A DNA stretch of 24,314 nt from a virus: the IMG/VR virus record IMGVR_UViG_3300009149_000273, positions 1 to 24,314 of that record, one strand, 5' to 3'. The notes under the pieces are model-generated. The model made no database searches and was not told the origin of the DNA. It saw nothing but the letters and a program-made list of their open reading frames with translations. The translations under genes were made by a program, and so were the position numbers. Every line of letters begins with the position of its first letter. The first letter of the stretch is position 1. Shown here one piece after another: positions 18,599 to 24,314 of this stretch.

Positions 18599-20509
18599 AT
18601 GGCTGATCGATCACCCGCACGTTCTGCGCCGCACCGGTACTCGCTGGTCGCCGCCGCTGAGGTCATCGCCTCCGCCGACATCTCCCGCCCATACAAGTCT
18701 TCGGGCATGATGCTTGAATGGCAGGAGCGAGCTTGGGGATACTACGACCGGGTGGGCGAATTCCGTTTCGGCGTCGGTTGGACATCGAACGCAATGTCGA
18801 GAGTCAACCTGACTGCCGCCGCACCACCCAGGCAAGTCGGCGACGAGCCGACACCGATCGACGTGGACAGCGATGAGGTCACACCTTCTGAGCGGCGCGC
18901 AATCGAGCTTGTCGAACAGATCGCTGGCGGCGCTTCGGGCCAGGGTCAACTGTTGGGAGAGTTCGGGTCGCACCTGTCGATCGCCGGGTTCGGCTGGCTG
19001 GTCGCCGAGCCAAGCCTCCAAGATCCAAACTCGGACTCATACGAAACCTGGCAGGTTCTCCCACAGGATGCCCTGAAGTTCGAGGGCATCACCAACCAAA
19101 AGATCTACGTCCGAATCGGTGACGGCAACGGCGACGAGGCATGGCGACGTGTCCACCCGAACTCGCTGATCGTCAAAGTTTGGCGCAGGCACCCTCGCAA
19201 GCCGTGGCAACCGGATGCGCCGGTACGGGCTGTTCTCGGTGTCTTGGAAATTATTGAGCTTCTCACCGATCACATCACCGCCTCGGGACGGTCCCGCTTG
19301 GCCGGTGCCGGTCTGCTTGCGATCCCCTCGGAGACAGAGTTCCCGCCGCCGCCACCCGTCGAGGGTGAGACGACCGTAGCTACCGAGCAGGATCGTTTCG
19401 ACCATTTCGTTGAAGAGCTGACAAACGCAATGACCACGCCGATCAAGAACCGGCAGTCCGCTGCGGCAGTCGTGCCGTTGCCGATCGCGATCCCTGGCGA
19501 GTTCATCGACAAGATCAAACACATATCATTCTCAACTCCGTTCGATGCTCAGGTGCGCGAGCTAATGGAGGACGCCATCAAGCGTCTGGCGCTCGGCCTC
19601 GACATGCCGCCCGAAGTCCTGACAGGCATGTCGGGTGTGAATCATTGGACAGCATGGCAGGTCGAGGAAACTGCGATCACCCTGCACATCGAGCCGAACG
19701 CCGAGATCGTATGCAACGCTTTGACCGAGGCATGGTTGAAGCCTGCGCTTAGGGCCGAGGGCTTCGATGAGAACGCAGCGATGGTCTGGTACGACACAAG
19801 TGACTTGACCTCGCCGCCAGACAAGACAACTTCTGCGATCGCTGTCTACGACCGCATCCAACTTTCGGCTCAGGCGTTGCGTCGGGAAACCGGATTCACC
19901 GACGACGACAAGCCGGACGACGAAGAGTTCAAGCAGCGTGTGCTGCTCGATACTGCGAAGGGCGCTCCGGCGCTCGCACCGGCGATGCTCGCAAACGCTG
20001 GCATTCTCGACCAGGAGATCGCAGACGTGATTGCGGCTGCTCAGGGCACGTCAGGCGGTCCTAATTCGCCATCTACGGAGCCGGAATCCCAATCCGCCAC
20101 AGAGCGGTCCGCGCCGTCCCGAAACGGCAGGCCGAGCCAAACTTCCGCAGCCTACGATCATGCCTTCTTGATGGCCTGTGACGGGATCGCAGATCGGGCG
20201 ATGGAGATGGCAGGCAAACGTCTTCTCGGCGCGATCGGCAAACGAACCGGGCAAGGTCCGCAAGCAGTAGACAAGAAGGGCGACGCCCGCACGCTGCATC
20301 TCCAATATGAGCCGACCGTGTACGCAGACTTGGACATGCTCCTGTCAGGGTCATTCGATCGAGTACCACAGATCGCCGAATATCTTGGGACCGGTGAGAA
20401 GGCTTTGCTGGACACGATGACGGCATATCTCAAGGGTCTTCTCGCCGCCCAGCATGAACACACCCTTCCTCGCCTTGTTGCTGCGCTCGACATCGAAGCA
20501 ATGGCGTGA
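18599..20509 (+). CDS. Portal protein
   Basis: 636 residues from ATG at 18599 (AGGAG 13 bases upstream; TAGCCT could serve as a leaderless -10). In-frame ATGs at 18533 and 18542 would lengthen it by up to 22 residues and overlap the previous gene. Typical siphovirus portal features: FGVGWTSNAMSRVNLTAAAP near 60-79, WQVLPQDALKF, a stem/crown region with ASGRSRLAGAGLLAIPSETE, and ISFSTPFDAQVRELMEDAIK then RLALGLDMPPEVLTGMSGVN. The last motif is highly typical of actinophage portals. It forms the ring at the capsid vertex through which DNA passes. The C-terminus has a low-complexity stretch before a helical end. Confidence 0.88.
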   Translation: MADRSPARSAPHRYSLVAAAEVIASADISRPYKSSGMMLEWQERAWGYYDRVGEFRFGVGWTSNAMSRVNLTAAAPPRQVGDEPTPIDVDSDEVTPSERRAIELVEQIAGGASGQGQLLGEFGSHLSIAGFGWLVAEPSLQDPNSDSYETWQVLPQDALKFEGITNQKIYVRIGDGNGDEAWRRVHPNSLIVKVWRRHPRKPWQPDAPVRAVLGVLEIIELLTDHITASGRSRLAGAGLLAIPSETEFPPPPPVEGETTVATEQDRFDHFVEELTNAMTTPIKNRQSAAAVVPLPIAIPGEFIDKIKHISFSTPFDAQVRELMEDAIKRLALGLDMPPEVLTGMSGVNHWTAWQVEETAITLHIEPNAEIVCNALTEAWLKPALRAEGFDENAAMVWYDTSDLTSPPDKTTSAIAVYDRIQLSAQALRRETGFTDDDKPDDEEFKQRVLLDTAKGAPALAPAMLANAGILDQEIADVIAAAQGTSGGPNSPSTEPESQSATERSAPSRNGRPSQTSAAYDHAFLMACDGIADRAMEMAGKRLLGAIGKRTGQGPQAVDKKGDARTLHLQYEPTVYADLDMLLSGSFDRVPQIAEYLGTGEKALLDTMTAYLKGLLAAQHEHTLPRLVAALDIEAMA

Positions 20510-20512
20510 CCG

Positions 20513-22084
20513 ATGGCGAATCCTCCTCCGCTGAAAGCTGACGAGAATGGCTTCGTGTCGGCGACCGACTTTGAGGAGTGGCTCGTTTCGTGGGAGGTTT
20601 ATGCGGCGAAACTGATGGGCGACGCTGCCGCCAAGATCGCTGAGAAGCATCTCAACATGTACGTCGATACTTTGGTGGCTTCGGGCGACGCGTCTGTGTT
20701 CGATCCGATGACCGCAGAGTGGCAGGTTGCGGTCGATGAGTTCTTGGATCTGGGCGTCAAGCCGATGTACCTGCAAGGCTCGATTGGTGCCCAGCTCGGT
20801 GCCCCAATGATGCCGATAGATCTTCTGGCTGAGTGGACCGAGGTCGTGAATGTGAACGCCAAGAATTATGTGGCGACTGCCAGCAACAGGATCGTCGGTG
20901 CTTCGCAGTCGATCTGGTCGCAGGTCCAGTTCTCTGCCGAGCAGTCGATTTCGGTGGGCGTCGAGATTCCGAAGCTCCGCCAAGAGGTCGAGAATATTAC
21001 TGGGTATGCGCGCGGCAGGGCACAAGCGATTGCTCGGACTGAAACGATGGGTGCGTATAACGGCGGCGACATGGATGGCGCTCGGGCGCTCGGCGAGTAC
21101 GGTCCGGTCGAAAAGTCGTGGCTGGCTACTCCCGGTTCCCGCACCCGCGCAAGTCATAAGAAGGCCAACAATCAGACCGTGCTGATGGACGAATCGTTCA
21201 TCGTGGGTGGGAAGTCAATGGATCGCCCGCTTGATCCGTCTGGCCCTGCCGACGAGGTCGTGAATTGTCGGTGCGTGATGCAAATGTTTTTCGTCGGCGA
21301 CACCCGGCCAGATGGGACAACGATCGAGGCGGTGACTGAAGAGGTGTTGGAGGCACCCGTGGCGAGGGAGGCGATCACCCAGGAAACGTTCACGCAGCCT
21401 GTCGCCCAGCCGTTCGTTCCTGATGGGCCGACGCCTGCCGAACGCCGACCGAAACTGATGGAAGCCATCTTGGATCGAACCGAAAACGGCGACGACTGGC
21501 GGCGGTCGAGCGATCTGGAGGTACGGGGCACCGCTGTCTGGCAGCAGGAATATGATTCCATGCGCGCCGTGCGTCAAGCAGAGATGAACCTACGGGCTGG
21601 TCGCCCTGCGCTCGACGGCGTAGAAGTTCCCAACCTCAAGAAATTGCGGTACGCACGCACCGATGACGACGTGTTCGAGGTGCTGTCGTCCAACCAGATG
21701 CGAGACGAGATTGAGGCGTCGGCTCGGGTGCTTCGCAAGGCACTCGATGAGGCGACCCCGACCTCTCCGACGATGTACCGCGGCATGACGGTCGGCGACG
21801 ATTTCAAGTTGTCGCAAGGCCAGAAGATCGACCTCGATGTGACGTCGTTCACCGATGACGTGCGCGAAGCGTTGTCCTATACCGAGAGCGATTACTACGG
21901 CGACCGTGTCGGGAGCCGGGCAGTGATAATTGAGGTGCTGCCGGGTTCCCGGTCGGTGTCGTTGTCTGGATCGGCCACTGGGAAGATGGCCGGGTCAAGC
22001 GAGCGTGTATATCAGGGTGGCTTGGTCATCGAGTCCGTCGAGCAGAGAGGGGAAGTTCTGTATGCCATCGCAAAAGCGGTCTGA
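20513..22084 (+). CDS. MuF-like head protein fused to an ADP-ribosyltransferase-like domain
   Basis: 523 residues, starting three bases after the portal stop. Residues 150-265 are the MuF-type domain: ARTETMGAYNGGDMDGARAL, then SWLATPGSRTRASHKKANNQ and GPADEVVNCRCVMQMFF, the 'W....D.R.R..H...' and 'P....NCRC' hallmarks. The C-terminal 150 residues look like an ADP-ribosyltransferase: MYRGMTVGD with R423, DVTSFTDD with T444-S445, and SSERVYQGGLVIESVE with E497. Known: MuF proteins attach to the portal and are packaged in the virion, and MuF-toxin fusions occur in phages and prophages. The first Glu of an ExE motif is replaced by Ser495, so activity is uncertain. Confidence 0.8.
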   Translation: MANPPPLKADENGFVSATDFEEWLVSWEVYAAKLMGDAAAKIAEKHLNMYVDTLVASGDASVFDPMTAEWQVAVDEFLDLGVKPMYLQGSIGAQLGAPMMPIDLLAEWTEVVNVNAKNYVATASNRIVGASQSIWSQVQFSAEQSISVGVEIPKLRQEVENITGYARGRAQAIARTETMGAYNGGDMDGARALGEYGPVEKSWLATPGSRTRASHKKANNQTVLMDESFIVGGKSMDRPLDPSGPADEVVNCRCVMQMFFVGDTRPDGTTIEAVTEEVLEAPVAREAITQETFTQPVAQPFVPDGPTPAERRPKLMEAILDRTENGDDWRRSSDLEVRGTAVWQQEYDSMRAVRQAEMNLRAGRPALDGVEVPNLKKLRYARTDDDVFEVLSSNQMRDEIEASARVLRKALDEATPTSPTMYRGMTVGDDFKLSQGQKIDLDVTSFTDDVREALSYTESDYYGDRVGSRAVIIEVLPGSRSVSLSGSATGKMAGSSERVYQGGLVIESVEQRGEVLYAIAKAV

Positions 22085-22208
22085 TCCGTGGGAGCAACCG
22101 CAACACATCGTTGAGCGTGACGGCGGTTTGCGTCGTCCTACGGTCGAGGAACTCAAAGAGATCGAGTTGCCGGACCAGATGGATTACATGCCTGCGAGTT
22201 CGCCATGA
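22062..22208 (+). CDS. Small hypothetical protein
   Basis: 48 residues from ATG at 22062, overlapping the MuF gene end by 23 bases, with AGAGGGGAAG upstream as ribosome site. Polar and acidic (DPWEQPQHIVERDGGLRRPT, then VEELKEIELPDQMDYMPAS). No family is recognised. Probably a structural or assembly accessory by position. Confidence 0.5.
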   Translation: MPSQKRSDPWEQPQHIVERDGGLRRPTVEELKEIELPDQMDYMPASSP

Positions 22209-22277
22209 TCCGATTCTCTTCGACCTGTGGATGAGGCGAACCGCCTGCCGGTCCCGTAAATAGTTTCGGGCCGGTAG

Positions 22278-22312
22278 TTGTCAACTCGACCCGAGTCGAG
22301 TAAGGTGTTGAC
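22278..22312 (+). promoter_or_regulatory. Promoter-operator, copy D
   Basis: TTGTCA (22278-22283), spacer ACTCGACCCGAGTCGAG, TAAGGT (22301-22306), GTTGAC, ATG at 22313. Upstream block AAATAGTTTCGGGCC and palindrome centre CCCGAG match copy A. It starts a separately controlled gene group inside what is normally the late structural region. Confidence 0.75.
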
Positions 22313-22546
22313 ATGAGCAACCCGCTGACCGCCAAATTCGCCATCGTCCCCAACGGCGACGACGCACGCTTCATCGCCGGATTCGACACCCACGCCGAGG
22401 CCGAGGCGGCTGCCCTCGCCCGCTCCGGCCACTGGCTCGGCATCGCTCTCTACGGTCCATCCGGCAAGATCGCCGCCTACAAAGACGGCACCTGCATCGG
22501 CTTCCTCGACGGCGACACCCGCAAATGGGTCGGCGACTTCAACTGA
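22313..22546 (+). CDS. Hypothetical protein behind operator copy D
   Basis: 77 residues, start fixed by the operator. The sequence alternates short strands and a helix (FAIVPNGDDARFIAGFDTHA, AEAEAAALARSGHWLGIALY, GPSGKIAAYKDGTCIGFLDG), suggesting a small alpha/beta fold. No family is recognised. Followed directly by a 32-base leader repeat. Confidence 0.6.
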   Translation: MSNPLTAKFAIVPNGDDARFIAGFDTHAEAEAAALARSGHWLGIALYGPSGKIAAYKDGTCIGFLDGDTRKWVGDFN

Positions 22547-22578
22547 ACCAACGATCACCAACCAGAAAGAAGAAACCA
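22547..22578 (+). repeat. Leader/ribosome-site repeat, first copy
   Basis: A 32-base stretch from a stop codon to the next ATG (begins ACCAACGATCACCAACCAG, ends AAGAAGAAACCA). It recurs at 22819-22850 with one base different. The core CAACCAGAAAGAAGAAACCA occurs again at 23117-23136, and looser forms occur at 13284 and 13791. AGAAAGAAG is the likely ribosome contact. Confidence 0.65.
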
Positions 22579-22818
22579 ATGACTACCACCACTACCACTA
22601 CCGCCACCATCACCAAAATCGACTACTCGACACAAACCATCAGGTCGCTAGACCCTGGCGAATCGTTCGACATCCTGGGCTTCTACCTGGGCGAACCTGG
22701 CGACACGATCACCGTCACCACGACACAGGGCGACACGTTCAACGCCGACATCCTCGACTCCTGGAATCAGCCGGTCCACGGCGGCAGCTGCTCCTTTACC
22801 TACGTCAGCTTCCACTGA
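22579..22818 (+). CDS. Hypothetical protein with poly-Thr start
   Basis: 79 residues from ATG at 22579, directly after the leader repeat. It starts MTTTTTTTATITKIDYS, then LDPGESFDILGFYLGEPGDT and VTTTQGDTFNADILDSW, a beta-rich small domain. The Thr run comes from an ACT/ACC trinucleotide repeat (22580-22605) that could vary in length. No family is recognised. Confidence 0.52.
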   Translation: MTTTTTTTATITKIDYSTQTIRSLDPGESFDILGFYLGEPGDTITVTTTQGDTFNADILDSWNQPVHGGSCSFTYVSFH

Positions 22819-22850
22819 ACCAACGATCACCAACCAGAAAGCAGAAACCA
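22819..22850 (+). repeat. Leader/ribosome-site repeat, second copy
   Basis: Identical to 22547-22578 except for one A-to-C change (AAGCAG for AAGAAG). It links a stop codon to the ATG at 22851. Gene-plus-leader duplication or recombination between leaders would explain it. Confidence 0.65.
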
Positions 22851-23063
22851 ATGATGAACAGCACCGAAGCACCAACCAACGGCGCAGGCCACACATTCAA
22901 AGAGTGGTACCGGCTGGCCGACGAAGCCGTAGCCGCAGTCTGTGGATTAGGCATCGACGATCTTCCTGATGGCAACAGCTACGACGCTTGGGATGCCGAT
23001 GAAGCACCCAAAGATTATGCCCGAATGATCTTGGAGGAAGAGGGGTTCCCGTTCGGATCATAA
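22851..23063 (+). CDS. Small acidic hypothetical protein
   Basis: 70 residues. The core, FKEWYRLADEAVAAVCGLGI then DDLPDGNSYDAWDADEAPKD and YARMILEEEGFP, follows a pattern shared by many small phage and plasmid proteins of unknown role: helix, 'G....DLpD..Y.....g..p...A...l...g'. Strongly acidic, so possibly a protein-binding or DNA-mimic-like factor. That is speculation. Confidence 0.6.
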   Translation: MMNSTEAPTNGAGHTFKEWYRLADEAVAAVCGLGIDDLPDGNSYDAWDADEAPKDYARMILEEEGFPFGS

Positions 23064-23136
23064 AACCGCCACCGACTCTGACCGCACCGCTAAAGAACAC
23101 ACGATGCCCGCAACACCAACCAGAAAGAAGAAACCA

Positions 23137-23622
23137 ATGACTACACCCGCCACCACCCTGCGAGCCGAAGCTGCTCAGCACGAACAGGACGCCGCCGACA
23201 GCTTCGAGCGCTGCGACACCGACGGCTTCATGAGCCAATGGGCCTCGGGCTGCAACGCAGCGAAGAAGCGGCTCCAGGCCGACATCGAAGACAACGGCGG
23301 CAAGGCTGAGGTGCCCGCCCTGTTCGACCTCGACGGCAACCTGATCCCGGCCAAGCTGATCGACACCCGCTTCGGCACGTCGTGGGGGATCTTCAAGTCG
23401 TGGGATGCCCTCAACGGCTCGGGCGACATCGTCCGCTGGGTCAAGGCGTTCCCGGCTCGCCGCTCGACGCTCGTCGGCTACGACGTGATGGAGGGCCGGG
23501 TGATGGCTCTGGCCTACGCCGACCTGCGTGGCAAGAGCGCTAGCAACGTGACTGCGGTCATCGTCCGCAAGCAGTTCGACGGCAACGAAGAAGTCGTCAC
23601 CTCCGACCGGTTCGCCCGATGA
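23137..23622 (+). CDS. Conserved phage/plasmid protein of unknown function
   Basis: 161 residues from ATG at 23137 behind the recurring leader; an in-frame ATG at 23104 lies inside the leader region and is less likely. The N-terminal RAEAAQHEQDAADSFERCDT then DGFMSQWASGCNAAKKRLQA is a familiar block in actinobacterial mobile elements, followed by VPALFDLDGNLIPAKLIDTR and GTSWGIFKSWDAL. Family function is not known to me. The C-terminal domain (YDVMEGRVMALAYADLRGKS) is beta-rich. ATGA overlap with the next gene. Confidence 0.62.
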   Translation: MTTPATTLRAEAAQHEQDAADSFERCDTDGFMSQWASGCNAAKKRLQADIEDNGGKAEVPALFDLDGNLIPAKLIDTRFGTSWGIFKSWDALNGSGDIVRWVKAFPARRSTLVGYDVMEGRVMALAYADLRGKSASNVTAVIVRKQFDGNEEVVTSDRFAR

Positions 23623-23765
23623 GCCTGCTCGAAGATTATGAACCGTCAGGATGTCCGGCGTGCGGCGACCGGGCCTGCAAGTTCCCGCCCGCCTGCCAAG
23701 CCGTCGTCGGACCGGCACCCGAGCGGGGCTACCCGCACCACGATTCTGACAAGGCCACAGCATGA
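23619..23765 (+). CDS. 48-residue Cys-rich protein coupled to the methyltransferase
   Basis: ATGA junctions at both ends. CPACGDRACKFPPACQ near residues 12-27 has four Cys, enough for one zinc site. GYPHHDSDKATA closes the protein. It may be an accessory to the methyltransferase gene that starts within its stop codon. Confidence 0.55.
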   Translation: MSLLEDYEPSGCPACGDRACKFPPACQAVVGPAPERGYPHHDSDKATA

Positions 23766-24314
23766 ACGTCACACTCGAATACCGCGTGGGCGACGTATTC
23801 GACCGTCTCGCCGAGATCCCCGACAGCTCGATCGACCTGATCGTGTCGTCGCCGCCGTTCCTGGCGCTCCGGTCATACCTGCCAGACGATCACCCCGACA
23901 AAGGTAAGGAGATCGGGCAGGAACCGACGCCGGCCGCGTTCATCGACACCCATCTGGCCCTTGCCGCCGAATACGCCCGAGTCCTCGCACCACACGGGAC
24001 GCTCTGTTACGAGATCGGCGACACGTACAGCGGCAGCAACAACGGACCTGATGCGATGAAAAGCGGAGTCGGTTCGCACGATCTGTGGAAGGACGACAGC
24101 GTGCCGCCCAAGCGAGGAGAAGGCTGGCCGCTCGCCAAATCCATGTGCATTATCCCGCACATGTTCACCGGAAGCCTCGCCTACGGCCGCAACCTACTCA
24201 CCGGCGAACCGTCACCCGCCGGATCATGGCGCATCCGAAACGTCATCTGCTGGGCACGCCCAAACCCGCCAGTCGGCGCACTCGGCGACAAGTTCCGGCC
24301 CGCAACGTCCTACA
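23762..24314 (+). CDS. Site-specific DNA methyltransferase (N4-C/N6-A type), 3' end cut
   Basis: At least 184 residues, open at the window edge. LIVSSPPFLALRSYLPDD (27-44) is catalytic motif IV in its SPPF form, used by amino-methyltransferases acting on adenine N6 or cytosine N4. GTLCYEIGDTYSGS (79-92) is the next core strand, and WRIRNVICWARPNPPVG then GDKFRPATSY matches the conserved 'kR...w.KpNp.P....dR...s.E' region. Motif IV first and the SAM site later indicates the beta-type order; the SAM motif would lie beyond the edge. It protects phage DNA or affects regulation. It is not a 5-methylcytosine enzyme by this motif, so it does not supply the usual TET substrate. Confidence 0.85.
   Translation, partial: MNVTLEYRVGDVFDRLAEIPDSSIDLIVSSPPFLALRSYLPDDHPDKGKEIGQEPTPAAFIDTHLALAAEYARVLAPHGTLCYEIGDTYSGSNNGPDAMKSGVGSHDLWKDDSVPPKRGEGWPLAKSMCIIPHMFTGSLAYGRNLLTGEPSPAGSWRIRNVICWARPNPPVGALGDKFRPATSY

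Noticed and set aside
20351-21157. Long minus-strand frame opposite portal and MuF
   Set aside because: Opposite well-supported structural genes, no recognisable domain, and no junctions with neighbours. Shadow frame.
22271-22284. Operator as an L5-type stoperator of cluster A mycobacteriophages
   Set aside because: GGTAGTTGTCAAC resembles the L5 site in part, but the sites here are symmetric, confined to promoters and lack the usual scattered distribution. I treat it as a coincidence or remote relation only.
22547-23136. Leader repeats as a CRISPR array
   Set aside because: The repeats are spaced by whole genes, are stop-to-start linkers and contain ribosome sites; there are no cas genes.
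1-24314. tRNA or rRNA genes, insertion sequences, integrase, att sites
   Set aside because: I saw no cloverleaf or rRNA-like sequence, no transposase or integrase motif and no core-site duplication in this window.

Overview
The window is part of the genome of a tailed double-stranded DNA phage or a related prophage, most likely infecting a high-GC Gram-positive (actinobacterial) host. The sequence shows a portal protein, large and small terminase subunits and a MuF-type head protein, together with an ERF/SSB recombination operon and a replication operon. GC content is high, GTG starts are common, and genes are packed with 1-4 base overlaps. The host assignment is inference. It rests on GC content, on family resemblances to actinophages (DUF1360 gene between terminase and portal, portal style) and on several promoters placed so that the mRNA would begin at the ATG, as is common in actinobacteria. 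No integrase and no obvious immunity repressor lie inside the window.

Layout. Positions 1-222 hold the end of a lysozyme/transglycosylase-like gene. It faces a leftward operon (2540 to 371) encoding a Gam-like protein, an ERF single-strand annealing protein, SSB and small proteins; hairpins lie between the converging genes. At 2598-2692 two palindromic operators drive divergent transcription. Rightward genes follow: a 56-aa ORF, a structured RNA, a DUF932-like protein, a replication initiator-like protein that carries iterons inside its gene, a possible helicase-loader-like protein, an HNH nuclease and small proteins (to about 7400). Positions 7403-11605 form one tightly overlapping cassette: ParB-like protein, TET/JBP-like 2-oxoglutarate dioxygenase, an aGPT-pyrophosphorylase-like protein, a FkbM-type methyltransferase, a CX5R phosphatase and a P-loop kinase. 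This looks like a DNA base hypermodification pathway in a combination I do not recognise.

Positions 11660-15919 hold many small proteins (zinc-binding, excisionase-like double HTH, tiny membrane proteins, a VRR-NUC nuclease). The packaging and head region runs from 15912 to 22208 (small terminase, ribbon-helix-helix protein, large terminase, three small membrane proteins, portal, MuF fused to an ADP-ribosyltransferase-like domain). From 22278 a separately promoted group of small genes ends in a DNA methyltransferase cut by the window edge.

Two repeated regulatory systems tie the genome together. One is a start-associated promoter-operator present five times: TTGTCA, a 17-bp spacer holding the palindrome ACTCGACCCGAGTCGAGT, TAAGGT, six bases, then ATG. 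The other is an apparently undescribed structured RNA present three times (2897-2962, 13708-13784, 14955-15074). Its helices keep pairing while their sequence changes, and in two copies an alternative pairing strand begins at the stop codon of the gene upstream.
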